Shown here: one piece after another, positions 18,097 through 25,734 of the stretch
Numbering within the stretch: the first letter of the stretch is position 1
How the letters are laid out: each line of letters starts with the position of its first letter
Origin: Luoshenia tenuis
Lineage (GTDB): Bacteria > Bacillota > Clostridia > Christensenellales > GCA-900066905
DNA length: 64,000 nt
NCBI RefSeq assembly: GCF_014384745.1
Contig: NZ_JACRSO010000001.1
Coordinates: 62,001 to 126,000 of the forward strand
Reading direction: 5' to 3'
Notes under the pieces: model-generated
Told to the model about the DNA's origin: nothing
Databases searched by the model: none
What the model saw: only the letters and a program-made list of their open reading frames with translations
Position numbers and translations under genes: made by a program

Positions 18097-19155
18097 ATGC
18101 AAATAGTCAAAAAATCGATCGCATTAATCATGTCCCTATTCTTATTCGTCAGCCTTTTCGCCTGCCAAGGGACTGCTCCGCCTGATTCCGATTTGGATTC
18201 TGTGCAACCAACACCCGCTTCATCCTCTGCGCAGCGCGCCGGTCAGCTGGAAAACCATATGACAACGGCCGAAAAAAGCCGTACTTCCTCCGGATCGCTC
18301 ACCCTGCTGGAGCGGGATAATGCCAGCAGCGAGGACATTTTTATCTGGGGTTGGGAATTTGATGCGGCGCAGGTGGAAAAAATCAAGGACAGCGTGCAGG
18401 AGCTGTGCCTGTACGACGAGGAACTGGACAGCGATTTTATCATTCACGTCACCCTGCCGCCCGATTATGACGCGGCGAACGCCTATCCGATGTTTGTGAT
18501 GACCGACGGCGTCTGGCGCTTTGGCGATCATCCTGCGCTTTGGGAGATGATGCAATCCGGCAGGGTAGAGGACGTCATCCTCGTGAGTATCGGCTATGAT
18601 TATGCGCTGGATGGGACGGACAACGCCGTGCGGGGACGTTTTTACTGCCAGGATAAGGCGCTGTTTCTCGCTTTTATCACCGATAACCTGGCGCCCTATT
18701 TGGATGAGCATTACGCCATTGATTTTGCCCGTTCCGGGCTGTATGGACATTCGCTGGGCGGCGTATTTACCCACTATGCCGCCTTCAATGCAGACCGTTT
18801 CGGCAATCAGCCCTTCCAGCACTACATCATCGGCAGCCCCGCCTTCTGGTCGCCCTACTTTTTGCCCAGCGAAAGCGACCCGCCCGCATACCTGAGGGAA
18901 TACGGCTATTTTGAGCGAAATGATTCTTTTGAGAAAACCCTCTATATCTGCGGCGGCGAACACGAGGATGCCGATTACGCTGAATTTTATGGAGAGAACG
19001 ATTCTACGCTGGAGGGCATTGCGCATTTGATGAGCCGGTTGGATGGATACGGCGTTTCGTCCGCGACCAGTAAGATCTACGCGGGTTCCAACCATTATGA
19101 ATACATCCCGGAATTGTTCAAAGATTTCTTTTTGGCGCACTACCCCGCCCAGTAA
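18097..19155 (+). CDS. lipoprotein esterase, alpha/beta-hydrolase (esterase D/Fes-like)
   Basis: Probable extracellular, membrane-anchored serine esterase of 352 residues. The N terminus is a lipoprotein signal: basic start MQIVKKSI, hydrophobic core, and lipobox LFAC. After a Ser/Pro/Gln-rich linker comes an alpha/beta-hydrolase of the putative esterase (Fes/IroE/feruloyl-esterase) type, with nucleophile motif GHSLGG, an acidic residue near ICGGEHED and a late His in AGSNHYEY. The frame starts with a GTG at 18088, but AAGAGGTG sits there as the ribosome site for ATG at 18097. The gene stands alone, divergent from iol and ended by a shared hairpin. The substrate is not predictable. Confidence 0.8.
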   Translation: MQIVKKSIALIMSLFLFVSLFACQGTAPPDSDLDSVQPTPASSSAQRAGQLENHMTTAEKSRTSSGSLTLLERDNASSEDIFIWGWEFDAAQVEKIKDSVQELCLYDEELDSDFIIHVTLPPDYDAANAYPMFVMTDGVWRFGDHPALWEMMQSGRVEDVILVSIGYDYALDGTDNAVRGRFYCQDKALFLAFITDNLAPYLDEHYAIDFARSGLYGHSLGGVFTHYAAFNADRFGNQPFQHYIIGSPAFWSPYFLPSESDPPAYLREYGYFERNDSFEKTLYICGGEHEDADYAEFYGENDSTLEGIAHLMSRLDGYGVSSATSKIYAGSNHYEYIPELFKDFFLAHYPAQ

Positions 19156-19173
19156 AGGCGCGTATAGACAAAA

Positions 19174-19204
19174 CCCCGCCGCCGGAAAACCGGCAGCGGG
19201 GCTT
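19174..19204. terminator. bidirectional terminator between the esterase and alcohol dehydrogenase genes
   Basis: Hairpin CCCCGCCGCCGG-AAAA-CCGGCAGCGGGG (one mismatch), flanked by A-rich and T-rich runs on the two sides, between convergent genes. Confidence 0.85.
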
Positions 19205-19228
19205 TTGTTACCAAATATTCAGGCTTCC

Positions 19229-20383
19229 TTATTTCCACATCCGCTCGTAAAGCGCCTTGATCGCGGGCACGTCCATCTCCTTGCGGGTATTGGACGGGCT
19301 GCCGCTGTCAAAGGCATCCTGCGCCATCTTGTCGATGCTGGCAAAGTAAGCGTCCTGGTCTATGCCATACTGCGCCAGCGTAGGAATATCGATGGATTGA
19401 AGCAGCTGGGCAACGCCTGCGATAAACGCATCCTTGGCTTCCTCGTCCGGCGTCTTGCTGCCCGCCAGGCGGCACTGGCGTGCCAGGTCCGCAAAGCGCT
19501 CCACCGCGCCGCAGGCCACATCCCGCAGGCACTCTTCCAGCAGCATGGCGTTGGAGAGCCCATGGGGCACATGGAACAGCGCGCCGATGGGGCGGCTCAT
19601 CCCGTGGACGATGGTCACCGACGAATTATTAAAGGCGATGCCGGCCTCCAGCGAGGCTACGGACATTTGGATGCGCGCCTCCACGTCGTCCCCATGGTCA
19701 TAAGCCTGTTTGAGGTTTGCGAAAATACGCTTGACCGCCGAGAGGGCGAAAGTATCGCTTATGGGCTGCGCCTTGCGGGAGGTGTAGGCCTCAATAGCGT
19801 GGGTAAAGGCATCCACGCCCGTGGCAGCCGTGATGGCCGGCGGCGCGGTGAGGGTAAACTGCGGGTCGATAATCGCCAGCTCCGGCAGCAGGCTGGGCCC
19901 CTTGAGCAGCATTTTGACCTCCGTGGCCGTATCGGTAATAATGGTAAACTGCGTCGCTTCCGAGCCCGTTCCCGCAGTGGTAGGGATCGCGGCCATGGCG
20001 GGCAGCTTTTCCTCCACCACCTTGCCCATATAATCCGCCGCCCTGCCCCCGCATACGGCCAGCATGGCGATCGCCTTCATGGTGTCGATGGGGCTTCCCC
20101 CGCCGATAGCCACCAGAAAATCGCACTCCGCCTCACGGTATTGGGCAAGGCCCGCGTCCACCACCTGATCGGTGGGTTCGCAGTTTACCTGGGCAAATAC
20201 GCTGTAGGCCACCCCTGCGCCCTCCAGCACCTGGCACACCTTATCCACGTTGCCCAGCTTTTCCATCATCCCATCCGTTACAACTAAAGCCTTGCGGCCC
20301 ATTTTAGCCAGCGCACCGGCGGCATCGTTCAAAGCATCCCGTCCGCTGACGATCTTATGCGGCGTCAAAAACACGTGAGACAT
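19229..20383 (-). CDS. iron-containing alcohol dehydrogenase
   Basis: Group III metal-dependent alcohol dehydrogenase of 384 residues, cytosolic. The NAD(P)-binding segment is AIGGGSPIDTMKAIA, followed by IPTTAGTGSEAT. Metal ligands are in DAFTHAIEAYTS and in the HGMSRPIGALFHVPHG stretch, so the site looks intact. ATG at 20383 follows AAGGAAG. It is divergent from a DeoR-family gene, which suggests that regulator controls it. Family members reduce lactaldehyde, 1,3- or 1,4-diols or other short-chain aldehydes; the substrate cannot be fixed here, although a role in disposing of semialdehydes from sugar or inositol breakdown would fit the location. Confidence 0.88.
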   Translation of the reverse strand: MSHVFLTPHKIVSGRDALNDAAGALAKMGRKALVVTDGMMEKLGNVDKVCQVLEGAGVAYSVFAQVNCEPTDQVVDAGLAQYREAECDFLVAIGGGSPIDTMKAIAMLAVCGGRAADYMGKVVEEKLPAMAAIPTTAGTGSEATQFTIITDTATEVKMLLKGPSLLPELAIIDPQFTLTAPPAITAATGVDAFTHAIEAYTSRKAQPISDTFALSAVKRIFANLKQAYDHGDDVEARIQMSVASLEAGIAFNNSSVTIVHGMSRPIGALFHVPHGLSNAMLLEECLRDVACGAVERFADLARQCRLAGSKTPDEEAKDAFIAGVAQLLQSIDIPTLAQYGIDQDAYFASIDKMAQDAFDSGSPSNTRKEMDVPAIKALYERMWK

Positions 20384-20498
20384 TCTTCATTGACTTCCTT
20401 TCCCCATCCATTTTGATCACATTCTGGTAAACTCCGTTCTATATCATAGCAACAGGCCCTTAGTTTTTCAATATCCTGGGCGTTTTATTAAATAAAGT

Positions 20499-20527
20499 TT
20501 GATTTTGTCCCTAATTTTACTTATAAT
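20499..20527 (+). promoter_or_regulatory. sigma-A type promoter of the DeoR-family gene
   Basis: TTGATT at 20499-20504 and consensus TATAAT at 20522-20527, separated by 17 bases, about 60 bases before the start codon. Confidence 0.75.
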
Positions 20528-20589
20528 ATGCCTATCAACCCAACCGGAACATGATCAACATCTAACAATAGCAAGGGGGGATTGCCGCT

Positions 20590-21351
20590 ATGCGTACCAA
20601 GCGGATCGAGGCGATTCAAAACTATATTTACGAGCACAATACCGTATCCCTTGATCAACTTTGCGAAAAATTCGGCGTATCGAAAAATACCATCCGCCGG
20701 GACGTGGAAGAGCTGACCGGAACCGGCCGCTTTAAAAAGACCTATGGCGGAGTCATGGTGCAGCCCAAGCGCACGCTGGTCTCCTTTTCCCAGCGCAATA
20801 TCGAGAACCTGCGCCTAAAAAAGCGCATTGCCCGGCGCGCCTCCCGCCTGGTTGCCGATGGGGATGTGATCTTTCTGGATTCCGGCACCACGACGGTCTA
20901 TATGGTCGAGTGCCTTAAAGATGTGCGGAACGTAACCGTTTTGACCAACAACCTGCAGGCGATCGTCGAGGCGATCCCCTGCGAAAACCTGAATGTGATC
21001 TCGCTATCGGGCACCCTCAACCGGGAGACCCTCTCCTTTACCGGCACCAGCGCCCTACAGATTCTATCGCGTTATAACGTAAACAAGGCCTTTATGGCCT
21101 CTGCCGGCATCTCGGTGCCCAGCGGAGTGACCCACTCCTCCCCCGCGGAGTTCGATATCAAGCAGCACGTCATGTCCACATGCCCCAACAGCATCCTTTT
21201 GGTGGATCACACCAAATTCGATACTGCGTCGCTGATGACCTATGCGCCGCTGCAGGCCATCGGCACGCTGGTCACGGATGCGCAGCCGCCCCAGAGCATC
21301 GTCAATTGCTTTGGCGAAAATGGGCACACCATCATCGTCGCGGAGGAGTAG
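20590..21351 (+). CDS. DeoR/GlpR-family transcriptional regulator
   Basis: Sugar-phosphate-responsive repressor type, 253 residues. The N-terminal DeoR helix-turn-helix reads VSLDQLCEKFGVSKNTIRRD, and the C-terminal DeoR sensor domain has the phosphate-sugar site DSGTTTVYMVECL followed by VTVLTNNL and a late VDHTKFD. ATG at 20590 follows GCAAGGGGGG. It is divergent from the iron alcohol dehydrogenase and 2.8 kb from iolG. IolR of Bacillus belongs to this family, so control of either target is plausible, but the sequence alone does not decide. Confidence 0.9.
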   Translation: MRTKRIEAIQNYIYEHNTVSLDQLCEKFGVSKNTIRRDVEELTGTGRFKKTYGGVMVQPKRTLVSFSQRNIENLRLKKRIARRASRLVADGDVIFLDSGTTTVYMVECLKDVRNVTVLTNNLQAIVEAIPCENLNVISLSGTLNRETLSFTGTSALQILSRYNVNKAFMASAGISVPSGVTHSSPAEFDIKQHVMSTCPNSILLVDHTKFDTASLMTYAPLQAIGTLVTDAQPPQSIVNCFGENGHTIIVAEE

Positions 21352-21384
21352 TGTTGATCTGCGGCTAAAAAAGGGGGCGTCATT

Positions 21385-22095
21385 TTGAAGATCACGGTGA
21401 TCAACGGCACCCAGGTCAAGGGGTGCACCTACCACATTAAAGAGGCGTTTTTAGATGTACTGCGCGAGGGCAATACCTTGCGGGAGTTTACCCTGCCCCG
21501 GGATATGCCCCACTTTTGCACGGGCTGCAAAACCTGCTTTTTCCAAAGCGAAACACGTTGCCCGCACGCCCAATACGTACAGCCTATTTGGGAGGCGATG
21601 CTGGAAGCCGATCTGCTGGTCTTAACAAGCCCCGTCTACGCCCTGAGAACCTCGGGCCAGATGAAGGCATTGCTGGATCACCTATGCGTACACTGGATGG
21701 TGCACCGGCCCCAGGAGCAGATGTTTACCAAGCGCGCCGTGATCCTGACCAACGCCATTGGCGTATTCAACGGCGGCGCGCAAAAGGATATGGCCACCAG
21801 CCTTTCCTGGCTGGGCGTATCGCACATCAAAAAGCTGGGCGTCGGGCTGATGGAGGGCGTGATTTGGCAGGAGCTTTCTACCCGCCGGCGAGAAAAGATC
21901 GTCCGCCGGGCACAAAGGCTGGCCGCCGGTTATCGCTCATTTCGTCCCGCGCGCATGGGGCTGGTTGTCCGATGCAAATTCGCCATTACGCGTTTGATGC
22001 ACCAGACGATCGCAAAAAAAGAGCGGCCGCTTTCCGCCGATAACCGATACTGGTTGGAGAAAGGTTGGATCAAAGTGCCGCAAAGCCACAAGTAA
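21385..22095 (+). CDS. flavodoxin-like NAD(P)H-dependent oxidoreductase
   Basis: FMN-dependent reductase of the flavodoxin-like fold, 236 residues. It starts KITVINGTQVKGCTYHIKEA, has a CTGCKTC Cys motif near residue 50, and the flavin-contact segment ADLLVLTSPVYALRTSGQM. The C-terminal 50 residues are basic and helical (RARMGL, then LMHQTIAKKERPL), an extension seen in some clostridial relatives. The start is TTG at 21385 with AAGGGGG upstream. It follows the DeoR gene by 33 bases and probably shares its transcript, ending at the hairpin 22103-22140. Confidence 0.82.
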   Translation: MKITVINGTQVKGCTYHIKEAFLDVLREGNTLREFTLPRDMPHFCTGCKTCFFQSETRCPHAQYVQPIWEAMLEADLLVLTSPVYALRTSGQMKALLDHLCVHWMVHRPQEQMFTKRAVILTNAIGVFNGGAQKDMATSLSWLGVSHIKKLGVGLMEGVIWQELSTRRREKIVRRAQRLAAGYRSFRPARMGLVVRCKFAITRLMHQTIAKKERPLSADNRYWLEKGWIKVPQSHK

Positions 22096-22102
22096 GTATA
22101 AC

Positions 22103-22140
22103 AAAACAGCCCTGCGGCAATTTTATCGCAGGGCTGTTTT
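22103..22140. terminator. bidirectional terminator between the FMN reductase and HxlR genes
   Basis: Perfect arms AAAACAGCCCTGCG and CGCAGGGCTGTTTT with a ten-base loop lie between two convergent genes, with T-runs on both strands. Confidence 0.92.
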
Positions 22141-22155
22141 TACTATGCTTTGCGC

Positions 22156-22500
22156 CTAGCCTTCCATTTGCCCGGCCGCCTGCGCATTCTTCACTTTATA
22201 GGCGCTGCCCCAGGCAGACATCGCATCTAAAATCGGGCGCAGGCTATAGCCGGTTTCCGTCAGGGTATACTCCACCCGCGGCGGCACCTCGGCATAGACT
22301 TTGCGGCTCAAAAGCCCCTTTTGCTCCATATCCCGCAGCTGGGCGGTCAGCACCTTTTGGCTGACCCCGCCAATGGCGTTTTTCAGCTGTCCAAAGCGCT
22401 TGGTACCGCCGACCAGCTCCCGCAGGATCAAAACTTTCCACTTGTCCCCGATCAGCATCAACGTCGTTTCCACCGGGCAGGCCGGTAACACCTGTTCCAT
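22156..22500 (-). CDS. HxlR-family transcriptional regulator
   Basis: Winged-helix regulator of 114 residues. The N-terminal signature CPVETTLMLIGDKWKVLILREL includes the single conserved Cys (residue 8) that senses thiols, aldehydes or quinones in family members such as YodB and HypR. The wing region reads KVYAEVPPRVEYTLTETGYSL. It is divergent from the MBL/PNPOx-ferredoxin/macrodomain/sirtuin operon, and a dyad-symmetric site sits between them (22553-22581), so it probably represses or senses stress for that operon and itself. That target assignment is inference from position. Confidence 0.93.
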   Translation of the reverse strand: MEQVLPACPVETTLMLIGDKWKVLILRELVGGTKRFGQLKNAIGGVSQKVLTAQLRDMEQKGLLSRKVYAEVPPRVEYTLTETGYSLRPILDAMSAWGSAYKVKNAQAAGQMEG

Positions 22501-22552
22501 TACACTTTCTCCTCCACTCTCACATGGCTAAATCGCACAATAGTATCTTTTT

Positions 22553-22581
22553 AGTAACTACAGCACAATAAAGTGCTTACT
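22553..22581. promoter_or_regulatory. putative HxlR operator
   Basis: A dyad beginning AGTAACTACAGCAC and ending GTGCTTACT, with outer AGTA/TACT and inner AGCAC/GTGCT half-sites, lies midway between the HxlR gene and the divergent operon. HxlR-type regulators bind dyads of this size. Confidence 0.45.
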
Positions 22582-22678
22582 TTACATTCGTTCCTTACGG
22601 CTTTATTATAGGGCTAGAGGTTGCGGGAAGTCAAGCGGCTATCCCCCAACGCTCTCATACCATATTCGGGAGGAACGT

Positions 22679-23479
22679 ATGATGAACAAAAACACCTACC
22701 AAAAAGTTGCGCTGCAAAAGGGCGAGATGCACATTTACGATTTTGGCGCCATCCGCCTGCACGCCTATCAGACCCACGATCCATTGGAGGATGAAGTCTT
22801 CATTCTGGAAAAAGCGGGCCGCGCCGTGCTGATCGAGGCCCCTTGCTTTACGGATAACGAGCGCGAGCTGACCGATTATCTGCAGCGCCAAAACCTGCTG
22901 GTCGATGGCATGCTGCTGGCCTATCACATGGCTGGGGCGGCCTTTTTACCGGAGGCAAAAAAATACGCCACGCCAAATGCGGAGGAATACGGCCACCGCG
23001 GCGGCGGGCGGGCGCTGATCGATCAATTTCAAACCGCCTTTGGCGACTGTTTTGACAGCGGCATCCATTTGGTCACCTGCCATTTGGCGGAGGGCCCGGT
23101 CATCATCGGCGGAATCGATTTTATCATCACCACCACGCCGGATGCTTTCGATATCGAGATCCCCGAGATCAACGCCGTTTATACCCATATGCTGGGACAC
23201 GACTGCCACTCGATCGTGGCCGGTCCGGGTCACGCGGATGCGACCATCGCACAGCTGAAGATGTTTATGCAAAAAGGGTACAGTCTGATCCTTACCTCCC
23301 ATTACACGCCCGAGGACTTAAAGGATGCGCAAACTAAGATCGACTATCTGGAGCAAGTAAAAGCCATCGCCGCGCAAAGCCAGGACGCGTCCGCCTTTAA
23401 GCAGTCCGTCCGCGCAGCCTATCCCCAGTATAGCGGCGATAATTATTTGGAGATGACGGCCGGGTTCTTCTTTGCTTAA
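22679..23479 (+). CDS. metallo-beta-lactamase-fold protein with a degenerate metal site
   Basis: A 266-residue protein with the overall strand/helix plan of the MBL fold: DFGAIRLHAYQTHDP at the start, then FILEKAGRAVLIEAPCF. The usual HxHxDH motif after the second strand is replaced by AYHMAGAAFLP, so the classical dinuclear site is incomplete. Later His residues survive (VTCHLAEGPV, MLGHDCHSIVAGPGHAD, LTSHYTPED). ATG at 22679 follows GGGAGGAAC. It heads the operon with the flavoprotein-ferredoxin, macrodomain and sirtuin genes. Catalysis is uncertain; a regulatory or remodelled hydrolase are both possible. The MBL assignment itself is moderate. Confidence 0.6.
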   Translation: MMNKNTYQKVALQKGEMHIYDFGAIRLHAYQTHDPLEDEVFILEKAGRAVLIEAPCFTDNERELTDYLQRQNLLVDGMLLAYHMAGAAFLPEAKKYATPNAEEYGHRGGGRALIDQFQTAFGDCFDSGIHLVTCHLAEGPVIIGGIDFIITTTPDAFDIEIPEINAVYTHMLGHDCHSIVAGPGHADATIAQLKMFMQKGYSLILTSHYTPEDLKDAQTKIDYLEQVKAIAAQSQDASAFKQSVRAAYPQYSGDNYLEMTAGFFFA

Positions 23480-23494
23480 GGGAGCGGAAACAGC

Positions 23495-24130
23495 ATGACG
23501 GTTAACGATTACTTTGCCTATCTGGTCGAGCAGATCCACACCACCGTCCTGGCGACCCTGGATGAGCGGGGCTTGCCTTGTACCTGCGCGGTTGATATGA
23601 TGGACTGGGATAAGGCAGGCGCGTACTTTCTGACCGCCAGGGGTAAGCACTTATATTCCCGTTTGATGCGCTGCAATCAAGTCGCGCTGACCGGGGTCAA
23701 GGGGGCCGATACGCTGCGCAGCGCGGCCCTCTCCCTGCAGGGGGAAGTCCGCCCGGCGGATGAAGGGCGCTTGCAGCGTCTGCTGGAGAAGAACCCCTAC
23801 ATGGCGCAGATCTATCCTACCGCAGCTGCCCGGCGTGCGCTCGCAGCCTTTCAGATCTATCGGGGCTGCGGCGAGTGGTTCGACCTGTCTGTACGGCCGG
23901 TTGTGCGCCGTTCTTTTACCTTTGGCGGCGCGCCGCTTCCGGCGCAGGGCTATCGCATGTCCGGCCGGTGCACCGGCTGCGGCAAATGCCTGGCAGCCTG
24001 TCCGCAGGACTGCATCGATTTATCCACCGGCAGGGCCACGATCCTGCAGGCGCATTGCCTGCGCTGCGGAAATTGCTATACTTCCTGCCCTGCCGGGGCT
24101 GTTATCAAAGAAAAGGAGGCGGTGAAATGA
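23495..24130 (+). CDS. pyridoxamine-5'-phosphate-oxidase-like split-barrel protein fused to a 2[4Fe-4S] ferredoxin
   Basis: 211 residues. The first 130 resemble the FMN-binding split barrel of the PNPOx-like family, including TVLATLDERGLPCTCAVDM and FLTARGKHLYSRL. The C terminus carries two cysteine clusters, CTGCGKCLAACP and CLRCGNCYTSCP, each CxxCxxCxxxCP, typical of bacterial-type ferredoxins. The arrangement suggests electron delivery from iron-sulfur centres to a bound flavin, but no substrate is evident. ATG at 23495 follows AAGGGAG, 15 bases after the MBL-like gene, and the stop overlaps the macrodomain start by four bases (ATGA), which indicates translational coupling. Confidence 0.85.
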   Translation: MTVNDYFAYLVEQIHTTVLATLDERGLPCTCAVDMMDWDKAGAYFLTARGKHLYSRLMRCNQVALTGVKGADTLRSAALSLQGEVRPADEGRLQRLLEKNPYMAQIYPTAAARRALAAFQIYRGCGEWFDLSVRPVVRRSFTFGGAPLPAQGYRMSGRCTGCGKCLAACPQDCIDLSTGRATILQAHCLRCGNCYTSCPAGAVIKEKEAVK

Positions 24131-24909
24131 CGCAGGAACAGCGGCTGGACGAATTACTGACGTATTTATCGGCCGAGTATGAGGGGCAGCTTCCACCAGT
24201 GCTGGAGGGCATCGCTGAAAAAAAGCAGCTCTTCCGGGCGCTGATGAACCTGCGTCCACCCCGCCCCGCCTCCCCGGAGTTTATGGCCTTGCAGGACGCT
24301 TATCTCCAAGAGGAAATCGTCTCCCAGGGGATTGTGGATGCAGCGCAGCTGCCCCCTGCGCCCTGCGATACGCGCATCGTCCTTTGGCAGGGAGATATTA
24401 CCCAACTGAAGGTGGACGGCATCGTCAACGCGGCAAACAGCGGCTTGCTGGGCTGTTTTGTCCCTCTGCACAGCTGTATCGACAACATCATCCACACCAA
24501 AAGCGGCGTTGCCCTGCGCCTTAAATGCGCGGAGCTGATGCGCGCGCAGGGGCATGCGGAACCTACCGGCTCGGCGAAGATCACGCCGGGCTATAACCTG
24601 CCCTGCCAGTACGTGTTACACACGGTAGGCCCCATCGTGCAGTCGCGCCTTACCCCGGAGCACTGTGCGCAGCTGGCTGCCTGCTACCGCGCCTGTCTGG
24701 AGCTGGCGGCCGAGCAGGGGCTGAAAAGCCTGGCTTTTTGCTGCATCTCTACCGGCGTGTTTCGCTTCCCCAACGAGCGGGCGGCGCAGATCGCCATAGA
24801 TACTGTGCGAGAATTTTTAGCCAAAGACCAGAGGCTGGAAAAGGTGATATTCAATGTTTACAAGTCCATCGATCTTGCGATCTACCAAAGGTTACTCGGC
24901 ATCCGTTAG
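24127..24909 (+). CDS. zinc-type macrodomain, protein-ADP-ribose hydrolase
   Basis: Predicted mono-ADP-ribosyl hydrolase, 260 residues. After a helical N-terminal region comes the macrodomain: WQGDITQLKVDGIVNAANSG, then GCFVPLHSCIDNIIH, whose Cys and His residues match the zinc-binding subclass found with class M sirtuins, and ITPGYNLPCQYVLHTVGP and CISTGVFRFP in the second half. The start ATG at 24127 overlaps the preceding stop by four bases. Its 3' end overlaps the sirtuin gene by 56 bases. In staphylococci and streptococci such a macrodomain removes the ADP-ribose that the partner sirtuin puts on a lipoylated GcvH-like protein. Confidence 0.92.
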   Translation: MTQEQRLDELLTYLSAEYEGQLPPVLEGIAEKKQLFRALMNLRPPRPASPEFMALQDAYLQEEIVSQGIVDAAQLPPAPCDTRIVLWQGDITQLKVDGIVNAANSGLLGCFVPLHSCIDNIIHTKSGVALRLKCAELMRAQGHAEPTGSAKITPGYNLPCQYVLHTVGPIVQSRLTPEHCAQLAACYRACLELAAEQGLKSLAFCCISTGVFRFPNERAAQIAIDTVREFLAKDQRLEKVIFNVYKSIDLAIYQRLLGIR

Positions 24910-25726
24910 ACGCCTGCAAGAGGAACTGAACCGGGCGGACGCTGTTTTGATCGGCGCAGGCTCCGGCCTGTCCGCCGCGGCGGGCTTCACCTATTCCGGC
25001 CCGCGGTTTGAGCGGCACTTTGCCGATTTTAAAGATAAATACGGCATTGAGGATATGTATTCCGGCGGGTTTTATCCTTTTCCCACTCCGGAGGTATATT
25101 GGGCCTGGTGGAGCCGACATATCTACTACAACCGCTATGTGGATATTCCAAAGCCCGTCTATAGCGAACTGCTGGAACTGGTGCGGGATAAAGACTATTT
25201 TGTGCTGACTACGAATGTGGACCATTGTTTTCAAAAGGCGGGGTTTGATCAGCAGCGTCTATTCTATACGCAGGGCGACTACGGTCTTTTCCAGTGCAGC
25301 CAACCCTGCCACCTAAAAACGTATGATAACGAAGAGACCGTTCGTCAGATGCTGGCGGCGCAAAAGGACATGAAGATCCCCACAGCGCTCATTCCCCACT
25401 GCCCGGTCTGCGGGCGGCCGATGACCGTAAACCTGCGCAGCGACGATAAGTTTGTGGAAGATGCCGGCTGGCATCGGGCTGCCCGGCGATATGCCGAGTT
25501 CATTCAGCGCCACGAAGGGCTGCGCGTACTTTATTTGGAGTTGGGCGTGGGCACAAATACGCCCGGTATCATCAAGTACCCCTTTTGGGTTGCTACGGCG
25601 GAGCATCCCAGCGCGGTCTACGCCTGCATCAATGCACACGAGGCCTATGCCCCGCCGCAGCTCGGGCAGCGCGCCATCTGCATCCAGCGGGACATCGCCG
25701 CCGTTCTGTCAGATCTCAGGAAATGA
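24854..25726 (+). CDS. class M sirtuin (SirTM-like), protein ADP-ribosyltransferase
   Basis: Sirtuin-fold protein of 290 residues. The NAD-binding start is AVLIGAGSGLSAAAGFTYSG. The class M hallmarks are DMYSGGFYPFPTPE, the Asn in TTNVDHCFQKAGF and the Gln in LFYTQGDYGLFQC, which takes the place of the His of ordinary deacetylases. A C-x2-C pair (HCPVCGRPM) may be half of a zinc site. ATG at 24854 follows AAGGTGAT and lies inside the macrodomain gene. Known class M sirtuins ADP-ribosylate a lipoylated GcvH-like protein encoded beside them; no such gene or lipoate ligase is present here. The CRISPR array starts nine bases after its stop. Confidence 0.93.
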   Translation: MFTSPSILRSTKGYSASVRRLQEELNRADAVLIGAGSGLSAAAGFTYSGPRFERHFADFKDKYGIEDMYSGGFYPFPTPEVYWAWWSRHIYYNRYVDIPKPVYSELLELVRDKDYFVLTTNVDHCFQKAGFDQQRLFYTQGDYGLFQCSQPCHLKTYDNEETVRQMLAAQKDMKIPTALIPHCPVCGRPMTVNLRSDDKFVEDAGWHRAARRYAEFIQRHEGLRVLYLELGVGTNTPGIIKYPFWVATAEHPSAVYACINAHEAYAPPQLGQRAICIQRDIAAVLSDLRK

Positions 25727-25734
25727 ATGTAGCA

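Noticed and set aside
19043..20287. 414-residue plus-strand frame opposite the iron alcohol dehydrogenase
   Set aside because: Spans a terminator and two real genes, and its protein has no recognisable domain.
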